Below are positions 43,929 through 57,900 of a stretch of DNA of 64,000 nucleotides, in pieces. The DNA comes from Sinonovacula constricta. Lineage: Eukaryota > Mollusca > Bivalvia > Cardiida > Solecurtidae. Under the pieces are notes generated by a model, which did no database searches, was not told the DNA's origin, and worked only from the letters and a program-made list of their open reading frames with translations. The position numbers and the translations under genes are program-made. Within the stretch, counting starts at the first letter, position 1; every line of letters begins with the position of its first letter. The stretch is taken from contig CM017559.1 of NCBI GenBank assembly GCA_007844125.1, positions 69,146,546 to 69,210,545 of the forward strand. The letters run 5' to 3'.

Positions 43929-45199
43929 TGATGATTGGATGTAGTTCTCCGCTATTGGTTTAATTGTGGTACGGTCGTCTTTTTTGTTTGTTGTCCAAGA
44001 TAGATTGGTGTCTATATTGATGGGGGATATGCCCACCAAGTTTGAGTTGACCGGAGGTGTTAATTGGTCCACAGACAGGCCTAATTCCTCAATCAGAGGT
44101 TTTATTTTTTGCGTGTATGGTTTGTTGACTCTTTTTAACCATTTTTCTAAGCGTGGATACGTTTCTTTGTTCTCTGATAGTGTATGTCCTAGTCTGCTTG
44201 CTCTAACCAGTATTTTAGACTACATATGTTTATTTGATCTCTTACTGTAAATTCTCCTATTTCTGCATGAATTGCTTCCGTGCGGGCGTAGTTTGGAGCA
44301 CTATTATGAATTTCATTGCTTTGTTATGGAGAATTTGTAATCTATCTAGGTGTATTTTATGTGCTGAGCCAAACGCTACCATCCCATAATGTATTTTAGA
44401 TTTTATCAGCGCCCCATAGGGTGGGGCTAGACATTTTTTATTTGCTCCCCAATGTTTACCTTTGATGGATCTTATCACGTTGAGGTCCTTCTCATATTTT
44501 CTAATTAATGTATTGATGAGATCCTTCCATGTTAAGTGCTTGTCAAAAATAAGTCCTAGGAAGGTTAGAGTGTCGCTGTATTCGAGTATTTTATTGCATA
44601 CAGTTAAGTTGGCATATCGTCTACTTTTGAATTTCCATGTCTTAATATGATAGTCTGGGTTTTATTTGGGTTGTTTAAGAAACCAAAGTTAAGGGCCCAT
44701 TTTTCAATGTCAACTAGCACTTTATGTATTTTCTGGACACCTGGCTAGTTTGACCTTGTTTTTCCCTTGATTTTTTCATGAAATCCCACAATTCTTTGCT
44801 GGTTGTTTTGTGGGTTATTCCTGAACAGAATGATTCCCAATTTTTGGCTTTAGTGTGTCTAATGATTCTATTTGCTTCCCGCCTGGCGTCTTGCCAAAAT
44901 TTTAGCTTTATTGAAGAATTTTTATCCCTTTTATAATCTTTTCGCCTATTTTCCCTTATTTTCGTTGCCTCGGTGCAGTCGGCATTCCAACACGGTACAA
45001 TTTTAGTGGGTTTATTTTGTTTGCTGCTATATTTCGGGATAGTCTCATTAAGTATATTGCTTAATTTCGAGTATTGAAATTATTATTTACGTCTTGTTCA
45101 TAGATATTTGCGAGTTCTTTTTTTGCACGTATCCTTAAAAGTATTCCAATTTTCGTGCGACGCTCTACCCACATTCCATTTTTTATATTGACTTGGTGT
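43929..45199 (-). pseudogene. LINE RT remnant with the catalytic core deleted
   Basis: Downstream of the endonuclease the minus strand reads the pre-RT linker (W-N-A-D-C-T-E-A-T-K-I-R; N-W-E-S-F-C-S-G-I-T-H) to about 44770. It then jumps to a late RT segment, I-E-K-W-A-L-N-F-G-F-L-N-N-P-N-K-T-Q, and the thumb L-T-F-L-G-L-I-F-D-K-H-L-T-W. The ORF 44478-44257 continues with G-A-L-I-K-S-K-I-H-Y-G-M-V-A-F-G-S-A. RT fingers and palm, including the F-A-D-D motif, are absent, so about the central 200 residues were deleted near 44750. Several stops follow. Confidence 0.75.
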
Positions 45200-45960
45200 T
45201 GTTTTGTTTGGTGAAAAGTCTATGTTAAGAGCGATGGGCATGTGATCGCTGCCCATTGTGTTATCCAGCACGTAAAATTCACTTGTATCAAATATAGTAA
45301 CTGATGTAATAGCTAAATCTATGGCACTATCCTGTTTTGACTTGAGGATATTCGGGTGACCTGACCATCATTTGGAATACAGAGATTTTCATTGTTTAGG
45401 AATGTGAGCAAGTCGTCGGCCTCGCCGTCATATCTAAAATCATTATCTGGATTCCAGCATGGGTGTGTCAAATTGAAATCTCCTACTATTATAGTTTTGT
45501 CCTTGCAGTTGTTAAACACCCTTTTGTAGTATTCTAATTATTATCTGCTGCATAGGGGCATGTATATTATATAGTGTGGATTTCTCATATTTTCCTATTA
45601 TTGCGATGGAGGTGGCTTCTAAGGGTGTGTTGTAGTCTGTGCTATTTACTATGTACTGTAGTCCATGTTTTACGTAAATACATATTCCACCCAATCCATC
45701 TTGTCTATTTGATTTGACTGGTTGCTAGAATCCCCTATTTTTTGGAAGGCTATTTTTTGTCGTTTCGTGTGTTTCCTGTATGCACAGGTCATCTACTTCT
45801 ATGTGGTATCTATCTAAATAAGTAATAAGTTCACTAAGTCTAGGTGTAGATTTTCCTACTATTCCACATGCATTCCAACTTAAAACGGCGAGGCCTTTTT
45901 TATTTTGGTTAGGTTTGTGTTAGTTTTGGACATCTTCGTCATTGTGAATTAGATTATATT
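45200..45960 (-). pseudogene. LINE APE-type endonuclease domain
   Basis: From about 45895 the minus strand reads A-V-L-S-W-N-A-C-G-I (N-terminal Asn), then D-D-L-C-I-Q-E-T-H-E-T (catalytic Glu), then G-G-I-C-I-Y-V-K-H-G-L-Q-Y at 45694. ORF 45519-45319 gives T-I-I-V-G-D-F-N-L-T-H-P-C-W-N (Asp/Asn pair), and near 45250 G-S-D-H-M-P-I-A-L-N (Asp-His). This is a near-complete apurinic-endonuclease-like nickase broken by about three shifts or stops. An upstream tract of 20 C lies at 46046-46065. Confidence 0.82.
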
Positions 45961-46289
45961 AATCAATGGCTAAAAAGCCGGTATTTAGATTACTATCAAT
46001 CCTTATAAGGTCCCCAACGACCTTGGTTGATGGGATGCCAGTTCGCCCCCCCCCCCCCCCCCCCCAAGCCATAGAATGCTGGTCCCTGCCATTGATTGGA
46101 ACCCATCCACTGATTATATGGGTTTGGTCCCGGCATCGGTCCGGCTTAATTGAAGTGGGGTTCGGGTTAAGGCATATTGTTCCTTTTGGGTCGTCGGTGT
46201 CTGTTATTGTTTTTGTTTGGATGGGACTGCTGCTTTACTGGACTGTTTTTATCATTATTTTTGTTGTTGGTGATGATCTTTTTGCTGTT
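45961..46289. other. LINE upstream region with a C20 tract
   Basis: Moderately GC-rich; it may include the LINE 5' sequence (minus strand). Plus-strand ORFs here are T-rich, low-complexity readings and not convincing. Confidence 0.4.
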
Positions 46290-46490
46290 ATCGGCTGTTT
46301 GTCTATTCAGCGTTTCCGTGAATATTTGCTCTATTTCATTGGCATTATTGCCCTACCAACCCGTCGTGGTACTATCCTTATATTTGCTTGAGCGTTAGCA
46401 AGGAAGCTATGCCACTACCATTTTAACGTCTTTGGTATTTCGCAGTCTGGGATCGAACATGGGACCTCACGTACCTGGAGCCGACCCGAT
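46290..46490 (-). repeat. Diverged tRNA-derived SINE
   Basis: GAGCGTTAGCAAGGAAGC and the following AACGTCTTTGGT and GGGATCGAACATGGGACCTC match the order of elements in the SINE at 29412-29695 (GAGCGTTAGGAGGGAAGCC, AAAGTCTTTGG, GGGGTTCGAACCCACGACCT). The head is degenerate and the terminal acceptor part is missing. Confidence 0.65.
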
Positions 46491-47009
46491 AAAACTAATA
46501 ATATGTTTTATAACATATGACCTTGATGATTTTTCTATTTGTTCAATCCATGTCTGAATGAAACAATATCTCTTTTTGCATGTGTTAGACACGGTAATAT
46601 CTTATAATGCGCGTGAATTTCACTTCCTAAACATTGTTGTTGTTTTGTTTTTTTTATATAATAAATTTACAGCCCCATCACCTTTAATCATGCCTCCGGA
46701 GCCCGACCGCGCACTAAACCATTCATTCCTTTGTACGTATTGTACATATGGCGAGGTAACTCTCCGGCTGGTAGGGTTATTTTGGTGACGGGGAGGAGGA
46801 GTTGGGTGGTACTTGACTACTAGTTTCTTACTTATTTTTTTCTTTCTATCTACGTTTCTACGTATATTCTTTTATATTTTGGGGTGGGATATATATATAT
46901 ATATACACACACAATAACAAGGATATTTTAAAAAATCCTAAGTCTATCCCTTAAAAGCCTCCCTTTGAAAAAAATACTTTCTGTATAATTAATCTAAAAA
47001 GTAATTAAG
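46491..47009. other. No genes recognised; short (TA)n(CA)n at about 46890-46915
   Basis: AT-rich sequence with a small GC-richer patch near 46760-46810. Nothing assignable. Confidence 0.5.
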
Positions 47010-48075
47010 AAAGAAAACAATCACTCTCCTTGAACTACACCTTTCTCGATTTTACACTAGCGTACATTGATATTACAACCTTTAGCATTTTACCCTTTAT
47101 TCCATGCTGTATAAGTTTGTACCACAAATTGTCTTTATGCTGGTTAAGTACGTGATTGATAATGTCATTTAAAACAAATATAATGTCCGTAGTAGCCATA
47201 TTGTTTTCCGAAATCCCGCCATTGCCTCTGTGAACACATTATATTTTTTCGCCCATGTGGTAAGTCGATTATTTAATATACGCGTACAAATTTCCAAAAA
47301 ATGGCTTAACACAGTTATGCCTCTGTAGTTTGTAACTGAGTCTGTATTGCCTTCCTTATATAATAATATTACACAACCTTCTGTCTAAATTTCTGGACAA
47401 TAGCCAGTATCAAAGATTATATTAAACAGAGCATACATGTTCTCACTGGTTGATAAGCTCCATAGTTAAAGAACTCATTTAAAATCAAATTAGGGCCTTC
47501 AGATTTAACAGTTGTTACTTTCTTACACGCCCTATTTTTATTTCTTCATAATTAATTTCTACATTTAGTTCAGAAAACATACCCTGGAACTCTTTGTTCG
47601 AATATCGTTCATTAAAATATATAACTTCTTCATATGGTTGAAAAAATGTAAATTCATGATTGTTTATAGCTTTAAAATAATAAGCAATATCAGTTGCGTT
47701 TACCTTGTTTAAACTTATAGCAAACATGGTCCTTTAAAATAGTTACAATATTCTTTTGCGTTTGAATATCTCTGTCTTTTTAATAATATTGTTTGTGCTC
47801 TGTCATATTCGTGTAAGTATATTTTTTTAAATTTGATCTAGCCTTAACCAGGTCCACTCTATTACTCTTTGATTCATGTTTTCTGTACACATTTAAGTTT
47901 TTATTAAACACAATTTAGTTAACTTTACATTCATTATCATAACCGGGTTTGCAATCTTTAACACGATTTTCAATTGAGCCAGTTTTAGTGGCCGTTTAAA
48001 GAATGGTTCAAAGACAGTTTTGATTAAATTATAAAAAAAATATTTCTTCAGTTGCATGCACATCTTGATAATTTC
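47010..48075 (-). pseudogene. Second LINE: pre-RT linker and RT fragment lacking motif A
   Basis: The minus strand, with shifts, reads a basic linker (N-E-C-K-V-N; V-K-A-R-S-N-F-K-K-I-Y-L-H-E-Y; N-A-K-E-Y-C-N-Y-F-K-G). ORF 47727-47515 follows, with M-F-S-E-L-N-V-E-I-N-Y-E-E-I. Then come RT motifs: G-P-N-L-I-L-N-E-F-F, T-E-G-C-V-I-L-L-Y-K-E-G-N, N-Y-R-G-I-T-V-L-S and A-M-A-G-F-R-K-T. After the next helix the text jumps to L-W-Y-K-L-I-Q-H-G-I-K-G-K-M-L-K, so the segment with palm motif A (usually Y-x-D-F-x-K-A-F-D) is deleted. It ends near 47010 at V-V-Q-G-E. It is a different lineage from the LINE at 43-46 kb. Confidence 0.78.
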
Positions 48076-48324
48076 AAAGTTCATTGACTAGACTAACTAA
48101 CCGATCTGTTATCACGTGGTCATTTCATGTTTGCGAACTTTTCAATTTCTTTTTTTTTTGTTTATTTTTTTTTTTATTTATTTACTTTTTTTTATTTTTT
48201 ATTATTTTAATTTTTAATGATACTGGTGCACATACTATGGTGGAATCGATCGTCGAGTGCCCCGTTTTCAAACTCCGCACAGGGTTTACGACATCGCTAC
48301 GCTGGCTTAAAACCACTGCCATCA

Positions 48325-48901
48325 TACACAATCACGTGACGATAGTCAAATCATGTGACAGAAGCAATATGGCGGCTGTGTTGTTGGCGTGATTTTACGT
48401 CGCTGTTAAACTTATACCTTTTATATATTGTCTACATATTTTTGAACTTACTGTGTTGTGGTAACAGATAAAATGTGAATGTATTTAACGACTTAACTGT
48501 GCAGCGTGTACTCTTCGTTCGAATTTGATTGTTTACATTAAACCGGTGTAACAATGAAATTTCGCCCTCGGCGAAAGGACGGAAATGGCCAAGTTGTTAC
48601 GATTGTAGTGATAAATACATTCTTTTTTTTCTTTATCGTTAGAATTTGTTTTTTCATCCATTATTAGTCGTTTTTCTAACATACACATTCATTCCGATTG
48701 TCATTTTACTGAACAAAAATTAAAAGTAAAAAAAATCAAATCCTTCCAGATCTGGAAGGATTTCTGTGTGGTAGCAGAGATTCTCCGTACTGAAAGGGGG
48801 AGATCACTGCGTTGGAGATTGCCCCGTTTTTACGCTGCCCTGTTTCGACGCCATATTTGTTTACCTCGCTTCTTTGATAAAAGCGACATCCGCTGACGTC
48901 A
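48325..48901 (+). promoter_or_regulatory. Promoter-like CpG-containing region with several TF motifs
   Basis: Within about 570 bp lie E-box TCACGTGA (48332), TCATGTGA (48351), YY1-type AATATGGCGGC (48366), the dyad TTTCGCC-ctc-GGCGAAA (48560-48576) and CRE TGACGTCA (48894). CpG dinucleotides are denser than elsewhere. In animal promoters the AANATGGCGGC motif typically sits near the start site in sense orientation, suggesting plus-strand transcription. The ATG in it opens only seven codons (to a TGA). No gene body is recognisable before the minisatellite begins at 48971. Confidence 0.4.
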
Positions 48902-48970
48902 TTACTACCAGTATCGGTTGTAAACGTATTTTACTATCACTTGCAAATAATATGTGAAAGTCAGAGATGC

Positions 48971-51900
48971 ACACCACTGACACTTTGGTCAGTCACCACT
49001 GACACTTTGGTCAGTCACCACTGATACTTTGGTCAGTTACCACTGGCACTTTGGTCAGTTACCACTGACACTTTATTCAGTCACCAGTTGATCAATCACC
49101 TCTTGATCAGTTACCATTGACACTTTGGTGGGTCACCACTGACACTTTGGTCAGTCACCGCTGACACTTTGGCCATTCACCGCTGACACTTTAGTCAGTT
49201 ACCTCTGACACTTTGGTAAGTCACCACTGACACTTTGGTCAGTCACCACTGACACATTGGTCATTCACCAGTGACGCTTTGGTCGGTCACCGCTGACACT
49301 TTGGTCAGTCACCACTTGATCAGTCACCACTGACACTTTGGTCAGTCACCACTGACTCTTTGGTCAGTCACCACTTGATCAGTCACCACTTGATCAATCA
49401 CCACTGACACTTTGGTCAGTCACCACTTGATAAGTCACCACTTGATCAGTCACCACTTGATCAATCACCACTGACACTTTGGTCAGTCACCACTTGATAA
49501 GTCACCACTTGATCAGTCAACACTAACAGTTTGGTCAGTCACTACTGACACTTTGGTCAATCACCTCTTGATCAGTTACCATTGACACTTTGGTGAGTCA
49601 CCACTGACACTTTGGTCAGGTACCACTGATACTTTGGTCAGTTACTACTGACACTTTGGTCAGTCACCACTGTTACTTTGGTCAGTCACCGCTGACACTT
49701 TGGCCATTCACCGCTGACACTTTGGTCAGTTACCACTGACACTTTGGTCAGTCACCGCTGACACTTTAGTCAGTTAACTCTGACACTTTCGTAAGTCACC
49801 ACTGACACTTTGGTCAGTCACCACTGACACATTGGTCATTCACCAGTGACGCTTTGGTCGGTCACCGCTGACACTTTGGTCAGTCACCACTTGATCAGTC
49901 ACCACTTGATCAGTTACTACTGACACTTTGGTCAGTCACCACTGACACTTTGTTCAGTCACCGCTGACACTTTGGTCAGTCACCACTGACACTATGTTTG
50001 GTTACCGCTGATACTTTGCTCAGTCACCAATTGATCAGTCACCACTTGATCAGTCGCCACTGACACTTTGGTCAGTCACCACTTAATCAGTCACTACTTG
50101 AACAGTCACCACTAATACTTTGGTCAGTTACAACTGACACTTTGGTCAATCACGACTGACACTTTGTTCGGTCACCACTTGATCAGTCACCACTGACACT
50201 TTGGTCAGTCAACACTGACACTTTGGTCAGTCACCACTGACACTTTGTTCAGTCACCGCTGACACATTGGTCAGTCACCACTTGATCAGTCACCACTTGA
50301 TCAGTCGCCACTGACACTTTGGTCAGTCACCACTTGATCAGTCACCACATGATCAGTCACCACTGGCACATTGGTCAGTCAACACTGACAGTTTGGTCAG
50401 TCACCACTTGATCAGTCACCACTTGATCAGTCACTACTGACACTTTGGTCAGTCACCACTGACACTTTGGTCAGTTACAACTTGATTAATCACCTCTTGA
50501 TGAGTCACCACTGACACTTTGTTCAGTCACCACTTGATCAGTCACCGTTGACACTTTGGCAAGTCACCATTTGTTCAGTCACCACTGACACTTTGGTCAG
50601 TTACCACTGACACTTTGGTCGGTCACCACTTGATCAGTCACCACTGACACTTTGGTTAGTCATCACTGACAATTTCGTCAGTCACCACTGACACTTTGGT
50701 CAGTCACCACTGACATTTTGGTCAGTCAGCACTGACACTTTGTTCAGTCACCGCTGACACTTTGGTCAGTCACCACTGACACTTTGGTCAGTCAGGGCTG
50801 ACACTTTGTTCAGTCACCGCTGACACTTTGGTCAGTTACCACTGACACTTTGGTCGGTCACCACTTGATCAGTCACCACTGACACTTTGGTTAGTCATCA
50901 CTGACAATTTGGTCAGTCACCACTGACACTTTGGTCAGTCACCACTGACATTTTGGTAAGTCAGCACTGACACTTTGTTCAGTCACCGCTGACACTTTGG
51001 TCATTCACCAGTGACACTTTGGTCAGTTAGCGATGACACTTTGGTCAGTCACCGCTGACACTTTGGTCACTTAATAAGTAACCACTTGAACAGTCACCAC
51101 TGTCACTTTGGTCAGTCACCACTTGATCAGTCACCACTTGATCAGTTACCGCTGACACTTTGGTCAGTCACTAGTTGATCAGTCACCACTGACACTTTGG
51201 TCGGTCACCGCTGACTCTTTGGTCAGTCACCACTTGATAAGTCACCACTTGATCAGTCACAACTGACACTTTGGTCAGTCACCACTTAATAGGTCACCAC
51301 TTGAACAGTCACCACTGTCACTTTGGTCAGTCACCACTTGATCAGTCACCATTTGATCAGTCACCTTTTGATTAGTCACCACTTGATCAGTTACCGCTGA
51401 CACTTATGTCAGTCACTACTTGATCAGTCACCACTGACATTTTGGTCAGTCACTATTGACACTCTGGTCGGTCACCACTGACAATTTGGTCGGTCACCAC
51501 TGACACTTTAGTCAGCCACCGCTGACACTTTGTTCAGTTACCGCTGACACTTTGGTCAGTCACAACTGACACTTTGGTCGGTCACCAATGATCTGTCACC
51601 ACTTGATCAGTCACCACTGACACTTTGGCCAGTCACCATTGACACATTGGTCAGTCACCGTGAGACACTTTGGCCAGTCACCGCTGACACTTTGGTCAGT
51701 CACCACTTAATCAGTCACTACTTGAACAGTCACTCCTGATACTTTGGTCAGTTACCACTGATACTTTGGTCAGTCACTAATTGATGCATCAGCACTTGAT
51801 CAGTCACCACTGACACTTTGGTCAGTCACCACTAACACTTTAGTCAGCCACCGCTGACACTTTGTTCAGTTACCGCTGACACTTTGGTCAGTCACAACTG

Positions 51901-54900
51901 ACACTTTGGTCGGTCACCAATGATCTGTCACCACTTGATCAGTCACCACTGACACTTTGGTCAGTCACCACTGACACTTTGGTCAGTCACCGTGAGACAC
52001 TTTGGCCAGTCACCGCTGACACTGTGGTCAGTCACCACTTAATCAGTCACTACTTGAACAGTCACCCCTGATACTTTGGTCAGCTACCACTGATACTTTG
52101 GTCAGTCACTAATTGATGCATCAGCACTTGATCAGTCACCACTGACACTTTGGTCAGTTACCATTGACACTTTCGTCGGTCACCACAGACATTTTGGACG
52201 TTCACCACTGACACTTTGGTCAGCCACCGCTGACACTTTGGTCAGTTACCACTGATACTTTGGTCAGTCACTGCTGACACTTTGGTCAGTCACCGCTGAC
52301 ACTTTGGTCAGTCACCACTGAGCTGAGACTTTGGTCAGTCACCACTTGATCAGTCACCACTGACACTTTGGTCAGTCACCACTGACACTTTGGTCGGTCA
52401 CCACTTGATCAGTCCCCACTGACACGTTGGTCAGTCACCACTGACACTTTCGTCGGTCACCACTGACATTTTGGTCGGTCACCACTGACACTTTGGTCAG
52501 CCACCGCTAACAACTTTGGTCAGTTACCGCTGATCCTTTGGTCAGTCACCACTGACACTTTGGTCAGTCACCGCTGACACATTGGCCAGTCACCGCTGAC
52601 ACTTTGGTCAGTCACCACTGAGCTGAGACTTTGGTCAGTCACCACTTGATCAGTCACCACTGACACTTTGGTCAGTCACCACTGACACTTTGGTCGGTCA
52701 CCACTTGATCAATCCCCACTGACACGTTGGTCAGTCACCACTGACACTTTGGTCAGTTACCGCTGATCCTTTGCTCAGTCACCACTGACACTTTGGTCAG
52801 TCACCGCTGACACATTGGCCAGTCACCGCTGACACTTTGGTCAGTCACCACTGAGCTGAGAATTTGGTCAGTCACCACTTCATCAGTCGCCACTGACACT
52901 TTGGTCAGTCACCACTTACACTTTGGTCAGTCACCACTTGATCAGTCACCACTTGATCATTCACCACAGACACTTTGGTCAGTCACCACTGACACTTTTG
53001 TCAATCACTACTTGATCAGTCATCACTGACACTTTGGTCAGTCACCACTAAATCAGTCACTTCTTGAACAGTCACCACTAATACTTTGGTCAGTTACAAC
53101 TGACACTTTGGTCAATCACGACTGACACTTTGTTCGGTCACCACTTGATCAGTCACCACTGACCCTTTGGTCAGTCAACACTGACACTTTGGTCAGTCAC
53201 CACTGACACTTTGTTCAGTCACCGCTGACACTTTGGTCAGTCACCACTTGATCAGTCACCACTTGATCAGTCGCCACTGACACTTTGGTCAGTCACCACT
53301 TGATCAGTCACCAGAGGATCAGTCACCACTGGCACTTTGGTCAGTCAACACTGACAGTTTGGTCAGTCACCACTTGATCAGTCACCACTTGATCAGTCAC
53401 TACTGACACTTTGGTCAGTCACCACTGACACTTTGGTCAGTTACAACTTGATTAATCACCTCTTGATGAGTCACCACTGACACTTTGTTCAGTCACCACT
53501 TGATCAGTCACCGTTGACACTTTGGCCAGTCACCATTTGTTCAGTCACCACTGACACTTTGGTCAGTCACCACTGACACTTTGGTCGGTCACCACTTGAT
53601 CAGTCACCACTGACACTTTGGTTAGTCATCACTGACAATTTGGTCAGTCACCACTGACACTTTGGTCAGTCACCACTGACATTTTGGTCAGTCAGCACTG
53701 ACACTTTGTTCAGTCACCGCTGACACTTTGGTCAGTCACCACTGACACTATGTTTGGTTACCGCTGATACTTTGCTCAGTCACCAATTGATCAGTCACTA
53801 CTTTATCAGTCACCACTGACACTTTGGTCAGTCACCACTTAATCAGTCACTACTTGAACAGTCACCACTAATACTTTGGTCAGTTACCACTGACAATTTG
53901 GTCAATCAGGACTGACACTTTGTTCGGTCACCACTTGATCAGTCACCACTGACACTTTGGTCAGTCAACACTGACACTTTGGTCAGTCAACACTGACACT
54001 TTGGTCAGTCACCACTGACACTTTGGTCAGTCACCGCTGACACTTTGTTCAGTCACCGCTGACAGTTTGGTCAGTTACCACTGACACTTTGGTCAGTAAC
54101 CGCTGACACTTTGGTCAGTCACCACTGACACTTTGGTCAGTCACCACTGACACTTTGGTCAGTCACCACTGACACTTTGGTCATTCACCACTAACACATT
54201 GGTCAGTCACCACTGACGCTTTGGTCGGTCACCGCTGACACTTTGGTCAGTCACCACTTGATAAGTCACCACTTGATCAGTCACAACTGACACTTTGGTC
54301 AGTCACCACTTAATCAGTCACTACTTGAATAGTCACTACTGATACTTTGGTCAGTTACCACGGACACTTTGGTCAGTCACTACTTGATCAGTCACCACCG
54401 ATAATTAGGTCAGTCACCATTGACACTTTGGTCGGTCACCACTGACAGTTTGTTCTGTCACAACTGACATTGTTTGTTTATGTTTGGTTACCGCTGATAC
54501 TTTGCTCAGTCACCAATTGATCAGTCACTACTTTATCAGTCACCACTGACACTTTGGTCAGTCACCACTTAATCAGTCACTACATGAACAGTCACCACTA
54601 ATACTTTGGTCAGTTGCCACTGACAATTTGGTCAATCAGGACTGACAATTTGTTCGGTCACCACTTGATCAGTCACCACTGACACTTTGGTCAGTCAACA
54701 CTGACACTTTGGTCAGTCACCACTGACACTTTGGTCAGTCACCGCTGACACTTTGTTCAGTCACCGCTGACACTTTGGTCAGTTACCACTGACACTTTGG
54801 TCAGTCACCGCTAACACTTTGGTCAGTCACCACTGACACTTTGATCAGTCACCACCGACACTTTGGTCAGTCACCACTGACACTTTGGTCATTCACCACT

Positions 54901-57900
54901 AACACATTGGTCAGTCACCACTGACGCTTTGGTCGGTCACCGCTGACACTTTGGTCAGTCAGCACTTGAGAAGTCACCACTTGATCAGTCATAACTGACA
55001 CTTTGGTCAGTCACCACTTAATCAGTCACTACCTGAATAGTCACTACTGATACTTTGGTCAGTTACCACGGACACTTTGGTCAGTCACTACTTGATCAGT
55101 CACCACCGATAATTAGGTCAGTCACCATTGACACTTTGGTCGGTCACCACTGACAGTTTGTTCTGTCACAACTGACATTGTGGTCAGTTACCACTGACAC
55201 TTTGTTCAGTCACCACTGACACATTGGTCAGTCACCGCTGACACTTTGGTCAGTCAACACTGACACTTTGATCTGTCGACACTGACACTTTGGTCAGTCA
55301 CCACTGAGACTTTGGTCAGTCACCACTTGATAAGTCACCACTTGATCAGTCACAACTGACACTTTGGTCAGTCACCACTTAATAGGTCACCACTTGAACA
55401 GTCACCACTGTCACTTTGGTCAGTCACCACTTGATCAGTCACCATTTGATCAGTCACCTTTTGATTAGTCACCACTTGATCAGTTACCGCTGACACTTAT
55501 GTCAGTCACTACTTGATCAGTCACCACTGACATTTTGGTCAGTCACTATTGACACTCTGGTCGGTCACCCCTGACACTTTGGTCGGTCACCACTGACACT
55601 TTAGTCAGCCACCGCTGACACTTTGTTCAGTTACCGCTGACACTTTGGTCAGTCAGAACTGACACTTTGGTCGGTCACCAATGATCTGTCACCACTTGAT
55701 CAGTCACCACTGACACTTTGGTCAGTCACAACTGAAACTTTGGTCAGTCACCGTGAGACACTTTGGCCAGTCAACGCTGACACTTTGGTCAGTCACCACT
55801 TAATCAGTCACTACTTGAACAGTCATCCCTGATACTTTGGTCAGTTACCACTGATACTTTGGTCAGTCACTAATTGATGCATCAGCACTTGATCAGTCAC
55901 CACTGACACTTTGGTCAGTCACCATTGACACTTTCGTCGGTCACCACTGACATTTTGGTCGGTCACCACTGACACTTTGGTCAGCCACCGCTGACACTTT
56001 GGTCAGTTACCGCTGACACTTTGGTCAGTCAACACTGACACTTTGGTCAGTCACCGCTGACACATTGGCCAGTCACCGCTGACACTTTGGACAGTCACCA
56101 CTGACCTGAGACTTTGGTCAGTCACCACTTGATCAGTCACCACTGACACTTTGGTCAGTCACCACTGACACTTTGGTCGGTCACCGCTGACACTTTGGTC
56201 AGTCACCACTTGATAAGTCACCACTTGATCAGTCACAACTGACACTTTGGTCAGTCACCACTTGATAAGTCACCACTTGAACAGTCACCACTGTCACTTT
56301 GGTCAGTGACCACTTGATCAGTCACCACTTGATCAGTCCCCTTTTGATTAGTCACCACTTGATCAGTTACCGCTGACACTTATGTCAGTCACTACTTGAT
56401 CAGTCACCACTGACATTTTGGTCAGTCACTATTGACACTCTGGTCGGTCACCACTGACACTTTGGTCGGTCACCACTGACACTTTAGTCAGCCACCGCTG
56501 ACATTTTGTTTAGTTACCGCTGACACTTTGGTCAGTCACAACTGACACTTTGGTCGGTCACCAATGATCTGTCACCACTTGATCAGTCACCACTGACACT
56601 TTGGTCAGTCACCACTGAAACTTTGCTCAGTCACCGTGAGACACTTTGGCCAGTCACCGCTGACACTTTGGTCAGTCACCACTTAATCAGTCACTACTTG
56701 AACAGTCACCACTGATACTTTGGTCAGTTACCACTGATACTTTGGTCAGTCACTAATTGATGCATCAGCACTTGATCAGTCACCACTGACACTTTGGTCA
56801 GTCACCATTGACACTTTCGTCGGTCAACACTGACACTTTGGTCAGTCACCACTGACACTTTGGTCAGTCACCGCTGACACTTTGTTTAGTCACCGCTGAC
56901 ACTTTGGTCAGTTACCACTGACACTTTGGTCAGTCACCGCTGACACTTTTGTCAGTCACCACTGACACTTTGTTCAGTCACCACTGACACTTTGGTCATT
57001 CACCACTAACACATTGGTCAGTCACCACTGACTCTTTGGTCGGTCACCGCTGACACTTTGGTCAGTCACCACTTGAGAAGTCACCACTTGATCAGTCACA
57101 ACTGACACTTTGGTCAGTCACCACTTAATCAGTAGTCACTACTTGAATAGTCACTACTGATACTTTGGTCAGTTACCACGGACACTTTGGTCAGTCACTA
57201 CTTGATAAGTCACCACCGATAATTTGGTCAGTCACCATTGACACTTTGGTTGGTCACCACTGACAGTTTGTTCTGTCACAACTGACATTGTGGTCAGTTA
57301 CCACTGAAACTTTGTTCAGTCACCACTGACACTTTGGTCAGTCACCGCTGACATTTTGGCCAGTCACCGCTGACACTTTGGTCAGTTACCACTGACACTT
57401 TGGTCAGTCACCGCTGACACTTTGGTCAGTCACCGCTGACACTTTGGTCAGTCAACACTGACACTTTGATCTGTCGACACTGACACTTTGGTCAGTCACC
57501 ACTGAGACTTTGGTAAGTCACCACTGACACTTTGGTCATTCACCAGTGACACTTTGGTCAGTTAGCTACGACACTTTGGTCAGTCACCGCTGACACTTTG
57601 GTCAGTCACCACTTAATAAGTAACCACTTGAACAGTCACCACTGTCACTTTGGTCAGTCACCACTTGATCAGTCACCACTTGATCAGTTACCGCTGACAC
57701 TTTGGTCAGTCACTAGTTGATCAGTCACCACTGACACATTGGTCAGTCACCACTGACACTTTGGTCATTCACCACTAACACATTGGTCAGTCACCACTGA
57801 CGCTTTGGTCGGTCACCGCTGACACTTTGGTCAGACACCACTTGATAAGTCACCACTTGATCAGTCACCACTGACACTTTGGTCAGTCACTACCTGATCA

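Noticed and set aside
45966..46398. Plus-strand 141- and 73-codon ORFs
   Set aside because: They span a C20 tract and T-rich, SINE-like sequence; no domain is visible, and minus-strand LINE or SINE explains the region better.
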